18,265 nt of DNA from NCBI GenBank assembly GCA_964364885.1, contig CAYIOA010000012.1:1-18265 (forward strand). The letters run 5' to 3'. The translations under genes were made by a program, and so were the position numbers. The stretch comes from UBA73 sp964364885. Its GTDB lineage: Archaea; Nanobdellota; Nanobdellia; Pacearchaeales; GW2011-AR1. Under the pieces are notes generated by a model that was not told the DNA's origin, did not search any database, and saw nothing but the letters and a program-made list of their open reading frames with translations. Below, piece after piece: positions 6,411-13,893 of the stretch (positions within the stretch are counted from its first letter, which is position 1; each line of letters begins with the position of its first letter).

Positions 6411-6683
6411 TTATCTAGTCAGAGCTTTTAATGTTCCTGAGACTTTTATAATTTTTATCCTGAAGTTTGAGAGTTCAATTGCCGCCCTAACATTGCTTAA
6501 TTCTTTCGTACTTACCGACAGGATAATATTTGATTTAGAATCTATAAAAATCGGGGCAGCTTTAGCCCAGCCCAGAATTCCTATGTAGTCTAAAATAGCT
6601 TTTTCTACCTCTGATTGGTTATTTGCCTCCAGCAGTAAATGCCTTCTTTTTATTTTTGCAGATGATTTTATTTTTAGCTTCAT
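6411..6683 (-). CDS. rnp2: Ribonuclease P protein component 2 (Pop5/Rnp2)
   Basis: This 90-residue protein resembles archaeal Pop5, a protein partner of the RNase P RNA that helps in 5' maturation of tRNA precursors. The recognisable features are the KIKRRHLLLEA start, the central G-W-A-K-A-A-P-I-F-I strand, the N-V-R-A-A-I-E-L helix, and the C-terminal SGTLKALTR, which corresponds to the family's SGT-(I/L)-K-A-L ending. It is shorter than many archaeal Pop5 proteins (about 100-150 residues), ending soon after that motif. Its ATG overlaps the protease stop by 4 bases (ATGA), so it is translationally coupled to htrA. Finding it upstream of pilin-like genes is not functionally explained. Confidence 0.75.
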   Translation of the reverse strand: MKLKIKSSAKIKRRHLLLEANNQSEVEKAILDYIGILGWAKAAPIFIDSKSNIILSVSTKELSNVRAAIELSNFRIKIIKVSGTLKALTR

Positions 6684-7540
6684 TCTAGTGATAAAGAAGA
6701 ATTTGTAATTTTTGTTATACTGTCTCTGATTGCGTTGCTTTCTAGAGAAAATCCAAGACTTTCTGCTCCGCCTATTTTAAAATTATTTATTCCAACAGCG
6801 CTTCCTGATGTGTCGATTAGAGGACCTCCTGAATTCCCCGGATTGAGAGAAACGTCTGTTTGAATATATTCCGGCAGACCGTTGGGACCGCGCCTATTAA
6901 GAGCAGAGATAATCCCTTCTGTTACTGTGAATGACAATCCTAATGGATTTCCTATGGCTATAACTTTTTTTCCAACTTGCAGAGTATCTGAGTCTGCTAA
7001 TTTCAGATATTCGTATTCTCCGGGGATTTTTATCAAAGCCATATCTCTTTCTTCATCTTTCCCGAGGTATTCTGCAGGGACTAGTTTTCTTGCATAGGTA
7101 AGAACAGTTATTGTGTCTTCCTGGCCGGCTATAACGTGATAATTAGTTATTATATATCCGGATGAATCTACAATAAAACCTGAGCCGATTGATTTTTCTG
7201 TTGAAACTGTTACAACTCCTTTTACTGCATCCTCAACAATACTTGAAAAATCCTGCTGGGAGGATTTAATCACTTTTATCTGCTGCTCAAGACTTTCTTT
7301 CTGCTGCACCAGAACTTGAGAAATTTCATTAAAATTCTCCTGATACTGGGAGTTATATCTTTCAACAAGAGAGGTTGTAAACTCTTTTGATTCTTCTTTT
7401 GCGCCCTGCACCTCTGAGGTTAATCTGCTCTCCAGCCTTGACATCTGGATAATTAGAACTGTAAATGAAACTACCTGGAGGATTGCCACGATAATTACTA
7501 ATGTGTATAATATGTTTCTGTGTTTTTTATGTTCGACCAT
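6680..7540 (-). CDS. htrA: Membrane-anchored HtrA/DegP-like serine protease without PDZ domain
   Basis: A trypsin-fold (S1C) protease expected to act outside the cytoplasmic membrane on misfolded or surface proteins. After a basic start (MVEHKKHRN) there is one transmembrane segment (residues 11-32), then a Gln/Glu/Ser-rich segment (about 33-105) that looks helical or coiled-coil, then the protease domain. The catalytic triad is visible: His135 in ITNYHVI, Asp166 in RDMALIKI, and Ser237 in NPGNSGGPL. The chain ends soon after LGFSLESNAI, where most HtrA proteins continue into PDZ domains, so substrate recognition may rely on the helical stalk or on oligomers. It leads the operon that contains the four pilin-like proteins, so a role in surface assembly or quality control is plausible. 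Confidence 0.85.
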   Translation of the reverse strand: MVEHKKHRNILYTLVIIVAILQVVSFTVLIIQMSRLESRLTSEVQGAKEESKEFTTSLVERYNSQYQENFNEISQVLVQQKESLEQQIKVIKSSQQDFSSIVEDAVKGVVTVSTEKSIGSGFIVDSSGYIITNYHVIAGQEDTITVLTYARKLVPAEYLGKDEERDMALIKIPGEYEYLKLADSDTLQVGKKVIAIGNPLGLSFTVTEGIISALNRRGPNGLPEYIQTDVSLNPGNSGGPLIDTSGSAVGINNFKIGGAESLGFSLESNAIRDSITKITNSSLSLE

Positions 7541-7561
7541 CTTTTGAATTGGGAATTTTGA

Positions 7562-7569
7562 TATTTATA
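7562..7569 (-). promoter_or_regulatory. TATA box of the htrA-rnp2-pilin operon
   Basis: The minus strand reads TATAAATA, centred 25.5 bp before the ATG at 7540, so the operon mRNA is probably leaderless at its first gene. Confidence 0.65.
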
Positions 7570-7592
7570 GTTTGCTACAAGGGGCAGTAAAG

Positions 7593-7601
7593 TTATTTAA
7601 A
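7593..7601 (+). promoter_or_regulatory. TATA box of the RNase J operon
   Basis: TTATTTAAA is centred 26 bp upstream of the ATG at 7623. This spacing is the main reason for choosing 7623 over the upstream in-frame ATG at 7572, which lies before this box. Confidence 0.65.
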
Positions 7602-7622
7602 GATTGTTTTCTATTGAGCAAG

Positions 7623-8963
7623 ATGAAGATACATACGATAGGCGGGTATAATGAAGTTGGAAAAAATATGACTGCCTTGGAGATTGACGAGGATGTTATT
7701 GTTTTCGATTCCGGCTTGTTTCTTCCAGCTATTGTTGGTGTTGAGGAGCGCGAGAAAATACCGACTGAAAAGGGTATGAGGGCGCTGGGAGCTTTGCCAG
7801 ATGATATTTATTTTGATAAAAAAGGATTGAGAAATAAAGTCCGGGCATTATTAATTTCACATGCACATCTAGATCATGTTGGAGCTTTGCCTTATAATGC
7901 TTACCGCTATAACGCCCCAATTGTCGGAACGCCGTTTACAATGGAGGTTCTAAAAACCTTAGTAAAGGACAATGGACAGAGAATACATAATAAAATTTAT
8001 TCCATTAATCTTAATAATTCATATAATATTAGAGGTAAAAGCGGCAACTACAAGGTTGAATTTATTAATATGACTCATTCAACTATACAAAGCAGTGTGA
8101 TAGCGGTTCATACTAAAGAGGGAATTGTTTTATACGCCAATGACTATAAGCTGGACAATACTCCTACATTGGGAGAGCCGCCTAATTATAAAAGATTAAA
8201 GGAGCTTTCTAGAATTGGAGTGAGGGCTTTAATTGTTGACTGCTTATATGCTCGTGAAGACAGAAAAACTCCTTCTGAAAAAATAGCCCGCGGTTTGCTA
8301 GAAGATGTTTTTTTTACAACTGAGAATAGAAATTCAGGCATCATTGTCACGACTTTTTCATCCCATATTGCAAGATTAAAAACAATTTCTGAGTTTGGAA
8401 AAAAATTGAACAGAGAGGTTGTCTTTTTGGGAAGAAGCCTTGGGAAATATGTTTCTGCAGCCAAGAAAGTTGGACAGGCGGGTTTTACAAGGGAGGTCAA
8501 AATTTATCCTTATAGAAGGCAGGTTGAGAAAGTTTTGAAGCATATCAGCAGGAATAAAAAGAGATACTTAATTGTCTGCACAGGGCATCAAGGAGAGCCC
8601 GGATCTATTTTAGACAGAATTGCGCGCGGGCAACTGCCGATTCAACTTTCTAAGGAGGACCATATTATTTTTTCTTCTAAGACCATACCTACTCCTATTA
8701 ATGAGGCGAACCGCGAGGAGCTGGAAAAGAGATTGAGAAAATCTCAGGTTAGGATTTTTGATAATGTTCATGTTTCAGGCCATGGAGGGAGAGAAGATTT
8801 GAGAGATTTTATAAAAATCACAAATCCGCAGCACGTTATTCCGTCGCATGGCGACTTGAAGAAAACAACTGCCGGAGCTGAGCTTGCCAAAGAAATGGGA
8901 TATGTTTTAAATAAAAGTGTTCATTTGATGCAGAATGAGCAAGTATTGGAGATAGTTAAATGA
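7623..8963 (+). CDS. rnj: Archaeal ribonuclease J (beta-CASP metallo-beta-lactamase nuclease)
   Basis: Archaeal RNase J is a 5'-to-3' exonuclease in RNA decay and maturation. The 446-residue chain matches the usual length. It starts MKIHTIGGYNEVGKNMTALE, the typical beginning. The metal site is visible: H80-A-H82-L-D84-H85 (motif 2), H152 in NMTHST (motif 3), and D174 in YANDYKLD (motif 4). The beta-CASP domain shows LIVCTGHQGEPGS (319-328) and the later histidines in HVSGHGG (H387) and IPSHGD (H409). There is no N-terminal KH extension, so it is not the aCPSF1 type. It shares a 4-base overlap with the next gene and is divergent from htrA across an 82-base promoter region. Confidence 0.92.
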   Translation: MKIHTIGGYNEVGKNMTALEIDEDVIVFDSGLFLPAIVGVEEREKIPTEKGMRALGALPDDIYFDKKGLRNKVRALLISHAHLDHVGALPYNAYRYNAPIVGTPFTMEVLKTLVKDNGQRIHNKIYSINLNNSYNIRGKSGNYKVEFINMTHSTIQSSVIAVHTKEGIVLYANDYKLDNTPTLGEPPNYKRLKELSRIGVRALIVDCLYAREDRKTPSEKIARGLLEDVFFTTENRNSGIIVTTFSSHIARLKTISEFGKKLNREVVFLGRSLGKYVSAAKKVGQAGFTREVKIYPYRRQVEKVLKHISRNKKRYLIVCTGHQGEPGSILDRIARGQLPIQLSKEDHIIFSSKTIPTPINEANREELEKRLRKSQVRIFDNVHVSGHGGREDLRDFIKITNPQHVIPSHGDLKKTTAGAELAKEMGYVLNKSVHLMQNEQVLEIVK

Positions 8964-9292
8964 GGGATGATATTGCTGCTGGATTAAGGGGAGCTATCTC
9001 GCATGGCTCTTCTATTGAGGATGCTGTGCAGAGCTTTATTAATTCTGGATATAACCCGCAGGAAGTGAAAGCTGCCGCTCAATTAATAACAAGCGGGGCG
9101 AGTGATATTATTTATTCTGAAAACTCTAAAGAAGAGGGAATGAAAACAGACATGCTTCCTACAATATCTGGAGAAAGAAAAGAAAAGAAAAGAATTGGAA
9201 GAGGCAGGAAAATTGCTTTTATTATAATCCTCGTTATCATTGTAATCGGGATTTTAGGAGCGGCCGGTTACTTGGTCTATAATTTATTATAA
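8960..9292 (+). CDS. Small protein with C-terminal membrane anchor
   Basis: This 110-residue protein is not assigned to a known family. Residues 1-50 look like a small helical bundle (IAAGLRGAISHGSSIEDAVQ, then SFINSGYNPQEVKAAAQLI), a layout reminiscent of UBA-like three-helix domains. Residues 51-83 are polar and end in a basic stretch (ERKEKKRIGRGRK). Residues 84-107 form a single hydrophobic segment, leaving only a few residues beyond it. By the positive-inside rule the N-terminal domain would be cytoplasmic. Its ATG overlaps the RNase J stop, so the two are probably made together; tethering a partner at the membrane is one possibility. Confidence 0.7.
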   Translation: MRDDIAAGLRGAISHGSSIEDAVQSFINSGYNPQEVKAAAQLITSGASDIIYSENSKEEGMKTDMLPTISGERKEKKRIGRGRKIAFIIILVIIVIGILGAAGYLVYNLL

Positions 9293-9293
9293 T

Positions 9294-10000
9294 ATGGAAA
9301 GAGAAAAATTTTTTAAATTGTTTTTTGACAGTGGAAAAGATTTTTATAAGAAATATTGGGTTATCGGGCCTTCTATTTTACTCTGGCTGGTACTTGGAGG
9401 ATTGTCTAAATTGTCTGTTTTTGTCAATTATAAACTCAATAATAGCAGTTTTATAGCTATTTGGTTTGTTTTGCTTTCTCTTTTTACTTTGGGAGCTATG
9501 GCTTTTTTATTTTCTGGTTTGATAGGGATTTCCAGATATGCTGCTGAGAATAAGAGGTCTTTGCTGAGGGAATTTTTTTTAGATGCTAAAAAATTCTTCT
9601 TTAGGAACTTTTGCATAATTATTATTATAGCTTTTGTATCTGCTTTAATCGGGAGGATTACACATTATACAACTTTGTTTGCGGGAAGATTTCTTGAATT
9701 GTCTATTTTATCTGCTCAGATTATATTTGTTTTAATTTATTTCTTATTGCTTGTTGGAATATTGATATTTTTCAGTTTTTCCAGTTTTTATCTTGTGATT
9801 TATAATCTTAGCTTAAAAGAAAGCATAAAAAATTCTTTTAGTCTGGTAAGAAGAGAATATCTTTCTGTTTTGACTTTAACAATTATATTTTTCCTTGCGT
9901 TCTTCTTTTTGGGAAGAGTTGAAGGCCTTCTAGGAGAATTGATAGAGTATGTGATTTTAATCCCGTATGTTTCTCTTTTGATGGTTAGATTTGTCTTATA
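9294..10000 (+). CDS. Multi-pass membrane protein, C-terminal end lost in gap
   Basis: The visible 235 residues are very hydrophobic and rich in Phe, Leu and Ile. About five or six transmembrane segments can be seen, roughly at 22-45, 52-80, 104-120, 138-165, 191-207 and 217-235. Between the fourth and fifth, NLSLKESIKNSFSLVRREYL is an amphipathic stretch seen in several poorly characterised archaeal and bacterial integral membrane families (DUF4013-like); the assignment is tentative. The start follows the previous stop by 1 base. The last complete codon is Leu at 9996-9998, and the next begins with TA, so it is Tyr or a stop. The frame continues through the N block only as an artefact. Confidence 0.6.
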
Positions 10001-10100
10001 NNNNNNNNNNNNNNNNNNNNNNNNNNNNNNNNNNNNNNNNNNNNNNNNNNNNNNNNNNNNNNNNNNNNNNNNNNNNNNNNNNNNNNNNNNNNNNNNNNNN
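10001..10100. other. Assembly gap of 100 Ns
   Basis: Exactly 100 N characters, the conventional placeholder for a scaffold join of unknown length. It removes the end of the membrane protein and the beginning of the methyltransferase, and it makes them look like a single 441-residue ORF. Confidence 0.98.
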
Positions 10101-10619
10101 AAGGAAGATTCTTATTTGCTTGAGAAGGAGGTTGTAAAATTAGCAAAGGGGAAAAAAGTCCTGGATATTGGTAGCGGAAGCGGTATTCAGGCAAATGCTG
10201 CATTTGCCTCCGGGGCTAAGGAGGTTATTGCGGTTGATATTGATACAGAATCTGTGGAATTTTTAAGAGGAAGAGGAATTAAAGCTATCAAGTCGGATTT
10301 ATTCTCTGATGTAAAAGGAAAATTTGATTTGATTGTGTTTAACCCTCCTTATCTTCCTGAGGAAGAAAGAGAAGATAAAGACAGCAAAGTGGCTACAAGC
10401 GGAGGGGAAAGAGGAGATGAGATAATTGTAAGATTTCTGAATGATGTTGATAATTATTTGAATCGCAATGGCTCTATTTTGATTGTGGTGTCTTCGTTGA
10501 CACCAAAAGAAAGAATTAATAAGATGCTGAGAAAGATAAAGATGAAATATAAAGTTCTTTCCAGCGAGAAATTTTTTATGGAGAAAATAGAAATTTGGAT
10601 GATAGAGAGAGTTATATGA
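10101..10619 (+). CDS. hemK: HemK/PrmC-like N5-glutamine methyltransferase, 5' end lost in gap
   Basis: This SAM-dependent methyltransferase resembles archaeal HemK2/Mtq2, which methylates the glutamine of the GGQ motif in release factor aRF1, usually with Trm112 as partner. The visible 172 residues begin KEDSYLLEKEV, part of the family's Y-x-P-x-E-D-S-x-L-L start, so only about 10-20 residues are missing. SAM motif I is VLDIGSGSGIQA (20-31), the acidic residue is in AVDID (44-48), and the catalytic motif is NPPYLP (81-86), followed by SGGERGDEIIVRFL. There is no separate long N-terminal domain of the bacterial PrmC type in what can be seen. Other N-methyltransferase substrates cannot be excluded. 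Confidence 0.8.
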   Translation, partial: KEDSYLLEKEVVKLAKGKKVLDIGSGSGIQANAAFASGAKEVIAVDIDTESVEFLRGRGIKAIKSDLFSDVKGKFDLIVFNPPYLPEEEREDKDSKVATSGGERGDEIIVRFLNDVDNYLNRNGSILIVVSSLTPKERINKMLRKIKMKYKVLSSEKFFMEKIEIWMIERVI

Positions 10620-10623
10620 TAGA

Positions 10624-10629
10624 TTTAAA
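10624..10629 (+). promoter_or_regulatory. TATA-like box of prefoldin alpha
   Basis: TTTAAA is centred about 26 bp upstream of the ATG at 10653, just after the methyltransferase stop, consistent with a leaderless prefoldin transcript separate from the upstream operon. Confidence 0.5.
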
Positions 10630-10652
10630 AGTTCCCATATTTAATGTTCTGA

Positions 10653-11054
10653 ATGGAAGATGATATTGTTTATAGGGCGGCAATGCTCCAGCAACAGTCA
10701 GAAGAAATAGAAAGCCGGCTTCAATTTGTGAACGAGCAAATTCAAGAGTTAGAGCAATTTTCCGGGGATTTAAGAGTTCTGGATAAAAATGACAATAAAG
10801 AGATTCTTGCATCTCTTGGCAAAGGAGTTTATGCTAAAAGTGAATTGAAAGATAAAAAATTATTTGTGCAGGTCGGGGCAGGTGTTGTTATTAAAAAGAG
10901 TATTAATGAAACTATTGAGGTTATTGGAGAGCAAATTAAGAGATTTGAGGAAGCGAGAGTTCAATTAAAAATGCAGCTTGAAAGCTACGCCCAGGAATTA
11001 AAAAGAATGGTGGCTGAAGTTGAGAAAATCAAAAGAATTGGGAAGAATCATTAG
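10653..11054 (+). CDS. pfdA: Prefoldin alpha subunit
   Basis: Prefoldin is a hexameric chaperone (two alpha, four beta) that holds unfolded proteins in the cytosol and passes them to the thermosome. This 133-residue protein has the alpha layout: an N-terminal coiled coil (about 5-40), a central beta-hairpin region with the characteristic KLFVQVGAGVVIKKSINETI (about 69-88), and a C-terminal coiled coil (about 89-130) rich in Glu, Lys and Gln. The length is close to the usual 130-150. Its stop shares four bases (TTAG) with the stop of the convergent cysteine-rich gene. Confidence 0.85.
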   Translation: MEDDIVYRAAMLQQQSEEIESRLQFVNEQIQELEQFSGDLRVLDKNDNKEILASLGKGVYAKSELKDKKLFVQVGAGVVIKKSINETIEVIGEQIKRFEEARVQLKMQLESYAQELKRMVAEVEKIKRIGKNH

Positions 11055-11587
11055 TCTTTTTGCATATTGCTTAAAAATGACTCTGGCACGCAATGTCTCT
11101 CGCATAAAGACATGCAGATTTCTTCTTTTTGGTCTAAACATTCTTTAGGCAACAGACATACGCAGGTCTCTTTTTCTTGACATTCGCTGTTATCTAAACA
11201 AGAAGCTCCGAGATACGGGTCTAAAACTTGAGGTATTTTAAGCTGTCTGCAAGTTTCTCTATTTTGAGCAGTTTCTTCTTTGCAGTTATTTATCTCTTTC
11301 TTGTAATCGTTTCTGCAAGCGAGCCTCAGGTCTTTTGCCGCGGTCTTATTTTTAGAAAAAACTGTTTGCAATATTTCAAACCTGCATTCTTCAAGTTTTA
11401 TTTTTGCTCCTAAGTAGCATCTTTGTTTTTGAAGCGATAGTTCTGTCATGCAGGAGCGATACTCTTTTTTTGAGTCAAGTGTTGTTGGAACTCTGTTTAA
11501 ATTAAGGTCTGTCATTGCAATAACTGTTGAAATAACAAGAATTGATGCTGTTAATACAAATAATATAATTTTCGTGTTTTTATGCAT
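11051..11587 (-). CDS. Cysteine-rich exported or membrane-anchored protein with periodic cysteines
   Basis: No family was recognised. The start is set at the second ATG (11587) because a TATA box (11608-11615) is centred about 25 bp upstream; the first in-frame ATG (11596) would lie before the transcription start. The 178-residue chain begins MHKNTK and a hydrophobic segment (about 6-24) serving as signal or anchor. Fourteen cysteines follow. The first six lie in charged, helical-looking sequence as C-x10-C-x10-C, a 22-residue gap, then C-x10-C-x10-C. The last eight are in a compact segment (ASCLDNSEC, TCVC, KEC, EICMSLCERHC) like small disulfide-rich extracellular domains. An even cysteine count outside the cell suggests disulfides. 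Its function is unknown. Confidence 0.7.
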   Translation of the reverse strand: MHKNTKIILFVLTASILVISTVIAMTDLNLNRVPTTLDSKKEYRSCMTELSLQKQRCYLGAKIKLEECRFEILQTVFSKNKTAAKDLRLACRNDYKKEINNCKEETAQNRETCRQLKIPQVLDPYLGASCLDNSECQEKETCVCLLPKECLDQKEEICMSLCERHCVPESFLSNMQKD

Positions 11588-11607
11588 ACTTTCCAATCGT
11601 TTTGTTT

Positions 11608-11615
11608 TATATAAA
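11608..11615 (-). promoter_or_regulatory. TATA box of the cysteine-rich gene
   Basis: The minus strand reads TTTATATA followed by AAAC, centred 24.5 bp before the ATG at 11587. Confidence 0.6.
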
Positions 11616-11667
11616 GATTATTATGTAACGACGCAGGTTTTTTGTTGCTACTGGAGAAGATGAAGAA

Positions 11668-13494
11668 TCAGCCTTTAACTAACTTCTTTGCAGCTTTCAT
11701 GATTGCCTCTGCGTTAATATTATAATTTGCAAGCAACTCATCCTTTTTTCCAGAATGAGGAATTTCTTTAATGGCTAGTTTTTCAACTATTATTCCGGTG
11801 TTTGAAACTAAATTAGTTAACATCTCTCCTATTCCTCCTTCTGGGTAATGATCTTCTGCGATAACAACCTTCTTTCCGTGCTTTTCAACAAATTCAATAA
11901 ACTTTTTTGCATCGAATGGCTTAATGCAGTACAAATCAAGAACAGCGCTTTCAATAGTATATTGTTTTAGCATTACTCTTGCTTTTAGCGCCTCGAAAAC
12001 GGTAATTCCAGAGCCGATTAAAACAACTTTATCTTTTTGTGTCTCTCTTACTATTTTAAAATCTCCCAATGGAAATTCATCATTGTGCTTGTAAATTACA
12101 GGTGTTCCTGGGCGGGTTGTTCGTATATATTTGATTCCTTTAGTTATGGCTGCAAGAGCAACAAGTTTTTCTGTTGATAGCGCGTCAGATGGGTAAAAGA
12201 TAGAACTGTTTGGTATTGACCTAAATAAAGCTATATCCTCTAAGCCCATTTGTGAAGGCCCGTCCTCCCCAACAGAAACTCCTGCGTGCGAGCCACAAAT
12301 TGTAAAATCTCCATTTGACAAAGAAGCCATTCTAATTTGATCATGCGCTCTTGTCAAAAATGCTGCAAAAGTGGATGCGAAAACATTGAATCCTTTTTTA
12401 GACAATCCAAGAGCCATGGAAATCATGTTTTGCTCTGCGATGTATGCTTCTATAAACTGCTCTTGCGCTTGTTTTTTAACTTCTTCGCTGTAAGTTGAAT
12501 TGCTCACTTCTGCATCAATTGCTATTACATCTTTTCTTGCTTTCGCGAGCTGAGCGAGCGCTTTTCCATAAGCAAATCTTGTGGCAACTTCTGCACCTAT
12601 TTCATAAGAATTAGAGTGGATTTTATTAAACTCGATTCTCTTGGCTTTTCCTTTTTCAGGTTTTTTAATTGTTATTTTAGGAAATTTAACTTCTGGAATT
12701 TCGCTTAGGGCTAAATCCATTTCTTTTTTTGTTAGCACTCTGCCATGCCATCCATCTTTATCTTCAATAAAAGAAACCCCTTTTCCCTTTAGAGTTTTTG
12801 CAATAATTGCTGAGGGTTTCCCAGAGCTTTTTGTATTTGATAATGAGCTGAGTATTTCTGATATGTTATGTCCGTCTATAATTTCACTTGACCAACCAAA
12901 TGACTTAAATCTCTGCTCGTAGATTTTAACATTATTGGCAGCCATAGTCTCGCCTCTCTGCCCCAACCTATTTGCATCTATTATCAAGCATATATTATCT
13001 AATTTATAATGTGAAGCTAATTGCATTGCTTCATAATTGGAGCCTTCTGACATCTCGCTGTCTCCAACTAAGACAAAAACTCTGAATTTTCTTTTTTGCA
13101 ATTTTCCTGCCAGAGCCATTCCAATACCGACAGACAATCCTTGTCCTAAAGAGCCGGTTGCAACTTTAACCCATTCTAAAGAAGGCATTGGATGACCTTC
13201 TAATCTGCTTTTTGATTTTCTCAAGTCGCTTAAATCGTCTTTTATGCAACCACTTCTATTTAAGCAGGCATATAATATTGGGGCGGCGTGGCCTTTGCTT
13301 AAAATAAACTCGTCGTTGTTTATTTGAAACGGATTTTTTATGTCGTATTTCATTTCATTAAAGAATAATGCCGACATAATCTCTGCACAGGACAAGCATG
13401 AGGTGAGATGCCCGCTTCCAGCTTTGCTGGTCATTAAAATAACATCCCTTCTTAATACATCTGCGGCTTTCTGCAATTCCCTGACATTCACCAT
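11668..13494 (-). CDS. tkt: Transketolase, full-length, animal-like type
   Basis: Transketolase moves two-carbon units between sugar phosphates using thiamine diphosphate (TPP) and a divalent metal, linking glycolytic intermediates to ribose phosphate. All three domains lie in one 608-residue chain; many archaea have two split subunits. Visible elements: AGSGHL (25-30), SKGHA (66-70), LEGHPMPS (98-105), GSLGQGL (114-120), the TPP/metal motif VGDSEMSEGSNYEAM (143-157) with Asn175 in DANRLGQRG, the catalytic Glu354 in YIAEQNM, and SVGEDGPSQMGLED (407-420). The SEGS, DxNRLGQ, GEDGPSQM, FYPSDA and EDHYPEGGIGE patterns resemble human TKT more than E. coli TktA (recalled comparison). The third residue of the GDG motif is Ser. 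DXS is unlikely given the close TKT motifs. Confidence 0.9.
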   Translation of the reverse strand: MVNVRELQKAADVLRRDVILMTSKAGSGHLTSCLSCAEIMSALFFNEMKYDIKNPFQINNDEFILSKGHAAPILYACLNRSGCIKDDLSDLRKSKSRLEGHPMPSLEWVKVATGSLGQGLSVGIGMALAGKLQKRKFRVFVLVGDSEMSEGSNYEAMQLASHYKLDNICLIIDANRLGQRGETMAANNVKIYEQRFKSFGWSSEIIDGHNISEILSSLSNTKSSGKPSAIIAKTLKGKGVSFIEDKDGWHGRVLTKKEMDLALSEIPEVKFPKITIKKPEKGKAKRIEFNKIHSNSYEIGAEVATRFAYGKALAQLAKARKDVIAIDAEVSNSTYSEEVKKQAQEQFIEAYIAEQNMISMALGLSKKGFNVFASTFAAFLTRAHDQIRMASLSNGDFTICGSHAGVSVGEDGPSQMGLEDIALFRSIPNSSIFYPSDALSTEKLVALAAITKGIKYIRTTRPGTPVIYKHNDEFPLGDFKIVRETQKDKVVLIGSGITVFEALKARVMLKQYTIESAVLDLYCIKPFDAKKFIEFVEKHGKKVVIAEDHYPEGGIGEMLTNLVSNTGIIVEKLAIKEIPHSGKKDELLANYNINAEAIMKAAKKLVKG

Positions 13495-13522
13495 CTTTTG
13501 TTAGATTAAATGCGCAAAGAAC

Positions 13523-13530
13523 TATAAAAA
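13523..13530 (-). promoter_or_regulatory. TATA box of the transketolase gene
   Basis: The minus strand reads TTTTTATA, centred about 32 bp before the ATG at 13494. The start would lie around 13500, giving a leader of only about 6 nt. Confidence 0.5.
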
Positions 13531-13586
13531 CATTCGGTTTTTTCGTGCTGTTTGTAGAACGATGTTTAGATTACAGGGAGAAAATA

Positions 13587-13871
13587 TTACTGTCTTGTAA
13601 ACTTACTTATCTTTTCTAGACCGCTAAATGGAAATGGTCTTTGATTTGATACAAACGTCAAGTAGCGCAGGAATTTGTAGGTCTCTGTGTTCCAGTATTC
13701 TGAGAATTCTGCGAGGTCTTTATTTCTCTTTCCTGAGAACAGCGTAATTAGCCAGTTTAGTATTGATATAATAAATATCACAATTTTCCATGCACTGAGA
13801 ATTATTCCAGTTACAATAAGAACTAGAATCCTGAACCATGCCTCTTTTCTTTCAACCTTCGCTCGCGCCAT
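13587..13871 (-). CDS. Small membrane protein, DUF4389-like
   Basis: This 94-residue protein matches the layout of DUF4389: a charged start with an arginine before the first helix (RKEAWFRILVLIVTG), a long hydrophobic stretch (about 14-46, two passes or one long hairpin), LFSGKRNKDLAEF, then an amphipathic section (EYWNTETYKFLRYLTFVSNQ) and a P-F-P-F-S-G motif near the end. The function of DUF4389 proteins is unknown; they are found in membranes of bacteria and archaea. It has its own TATA box and appears to be a single-gene unit downstream of the orphan at 13910. Confidence 0.65.
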   Translation of the reverse strand: MARAKVERKEAWFRILVLIVTGIILSAWKIVIFIISILNWLITLFSGKRNKDLAEFSEYWNTETYKFLRYLTFVSNQRPFPFSGLEKISKFTRQ

Positions 13872-13893
13872 TAATTATTATTAGAGAATAGTA

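Noticed and set aside
7572..7622. Upstream in-frame ATG for RNase J adding 17 residues
   Set aside because: It lies upstream of the TATA box at 7593-7601, and the added residues have no family character; the chain starting at 7623 has the standard RNase J beginning.
9985..10203. Minus-strand ORF through the N gap
   Set aside because: It is held open only by unknown bases and is opposite the methyltransferase and membrane-protein frames.
11588..11596. First in-frame ATG of the cysteine-rich gene
   Set aside because: The expected transcription start from the TATA box at 11608-11615 is near 11586, so the second ATG fits better.
11625..11651. Imperfect inverted repeat (GTAACGAC/GTTGCTAC) downstream of transketolase
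   Set aside because: One mismatch, a wobble and an 11-base loop in an AT-rich spacer; the pyrimidine-rich stretch just after the transketolase stop is an adequate terminator without it.
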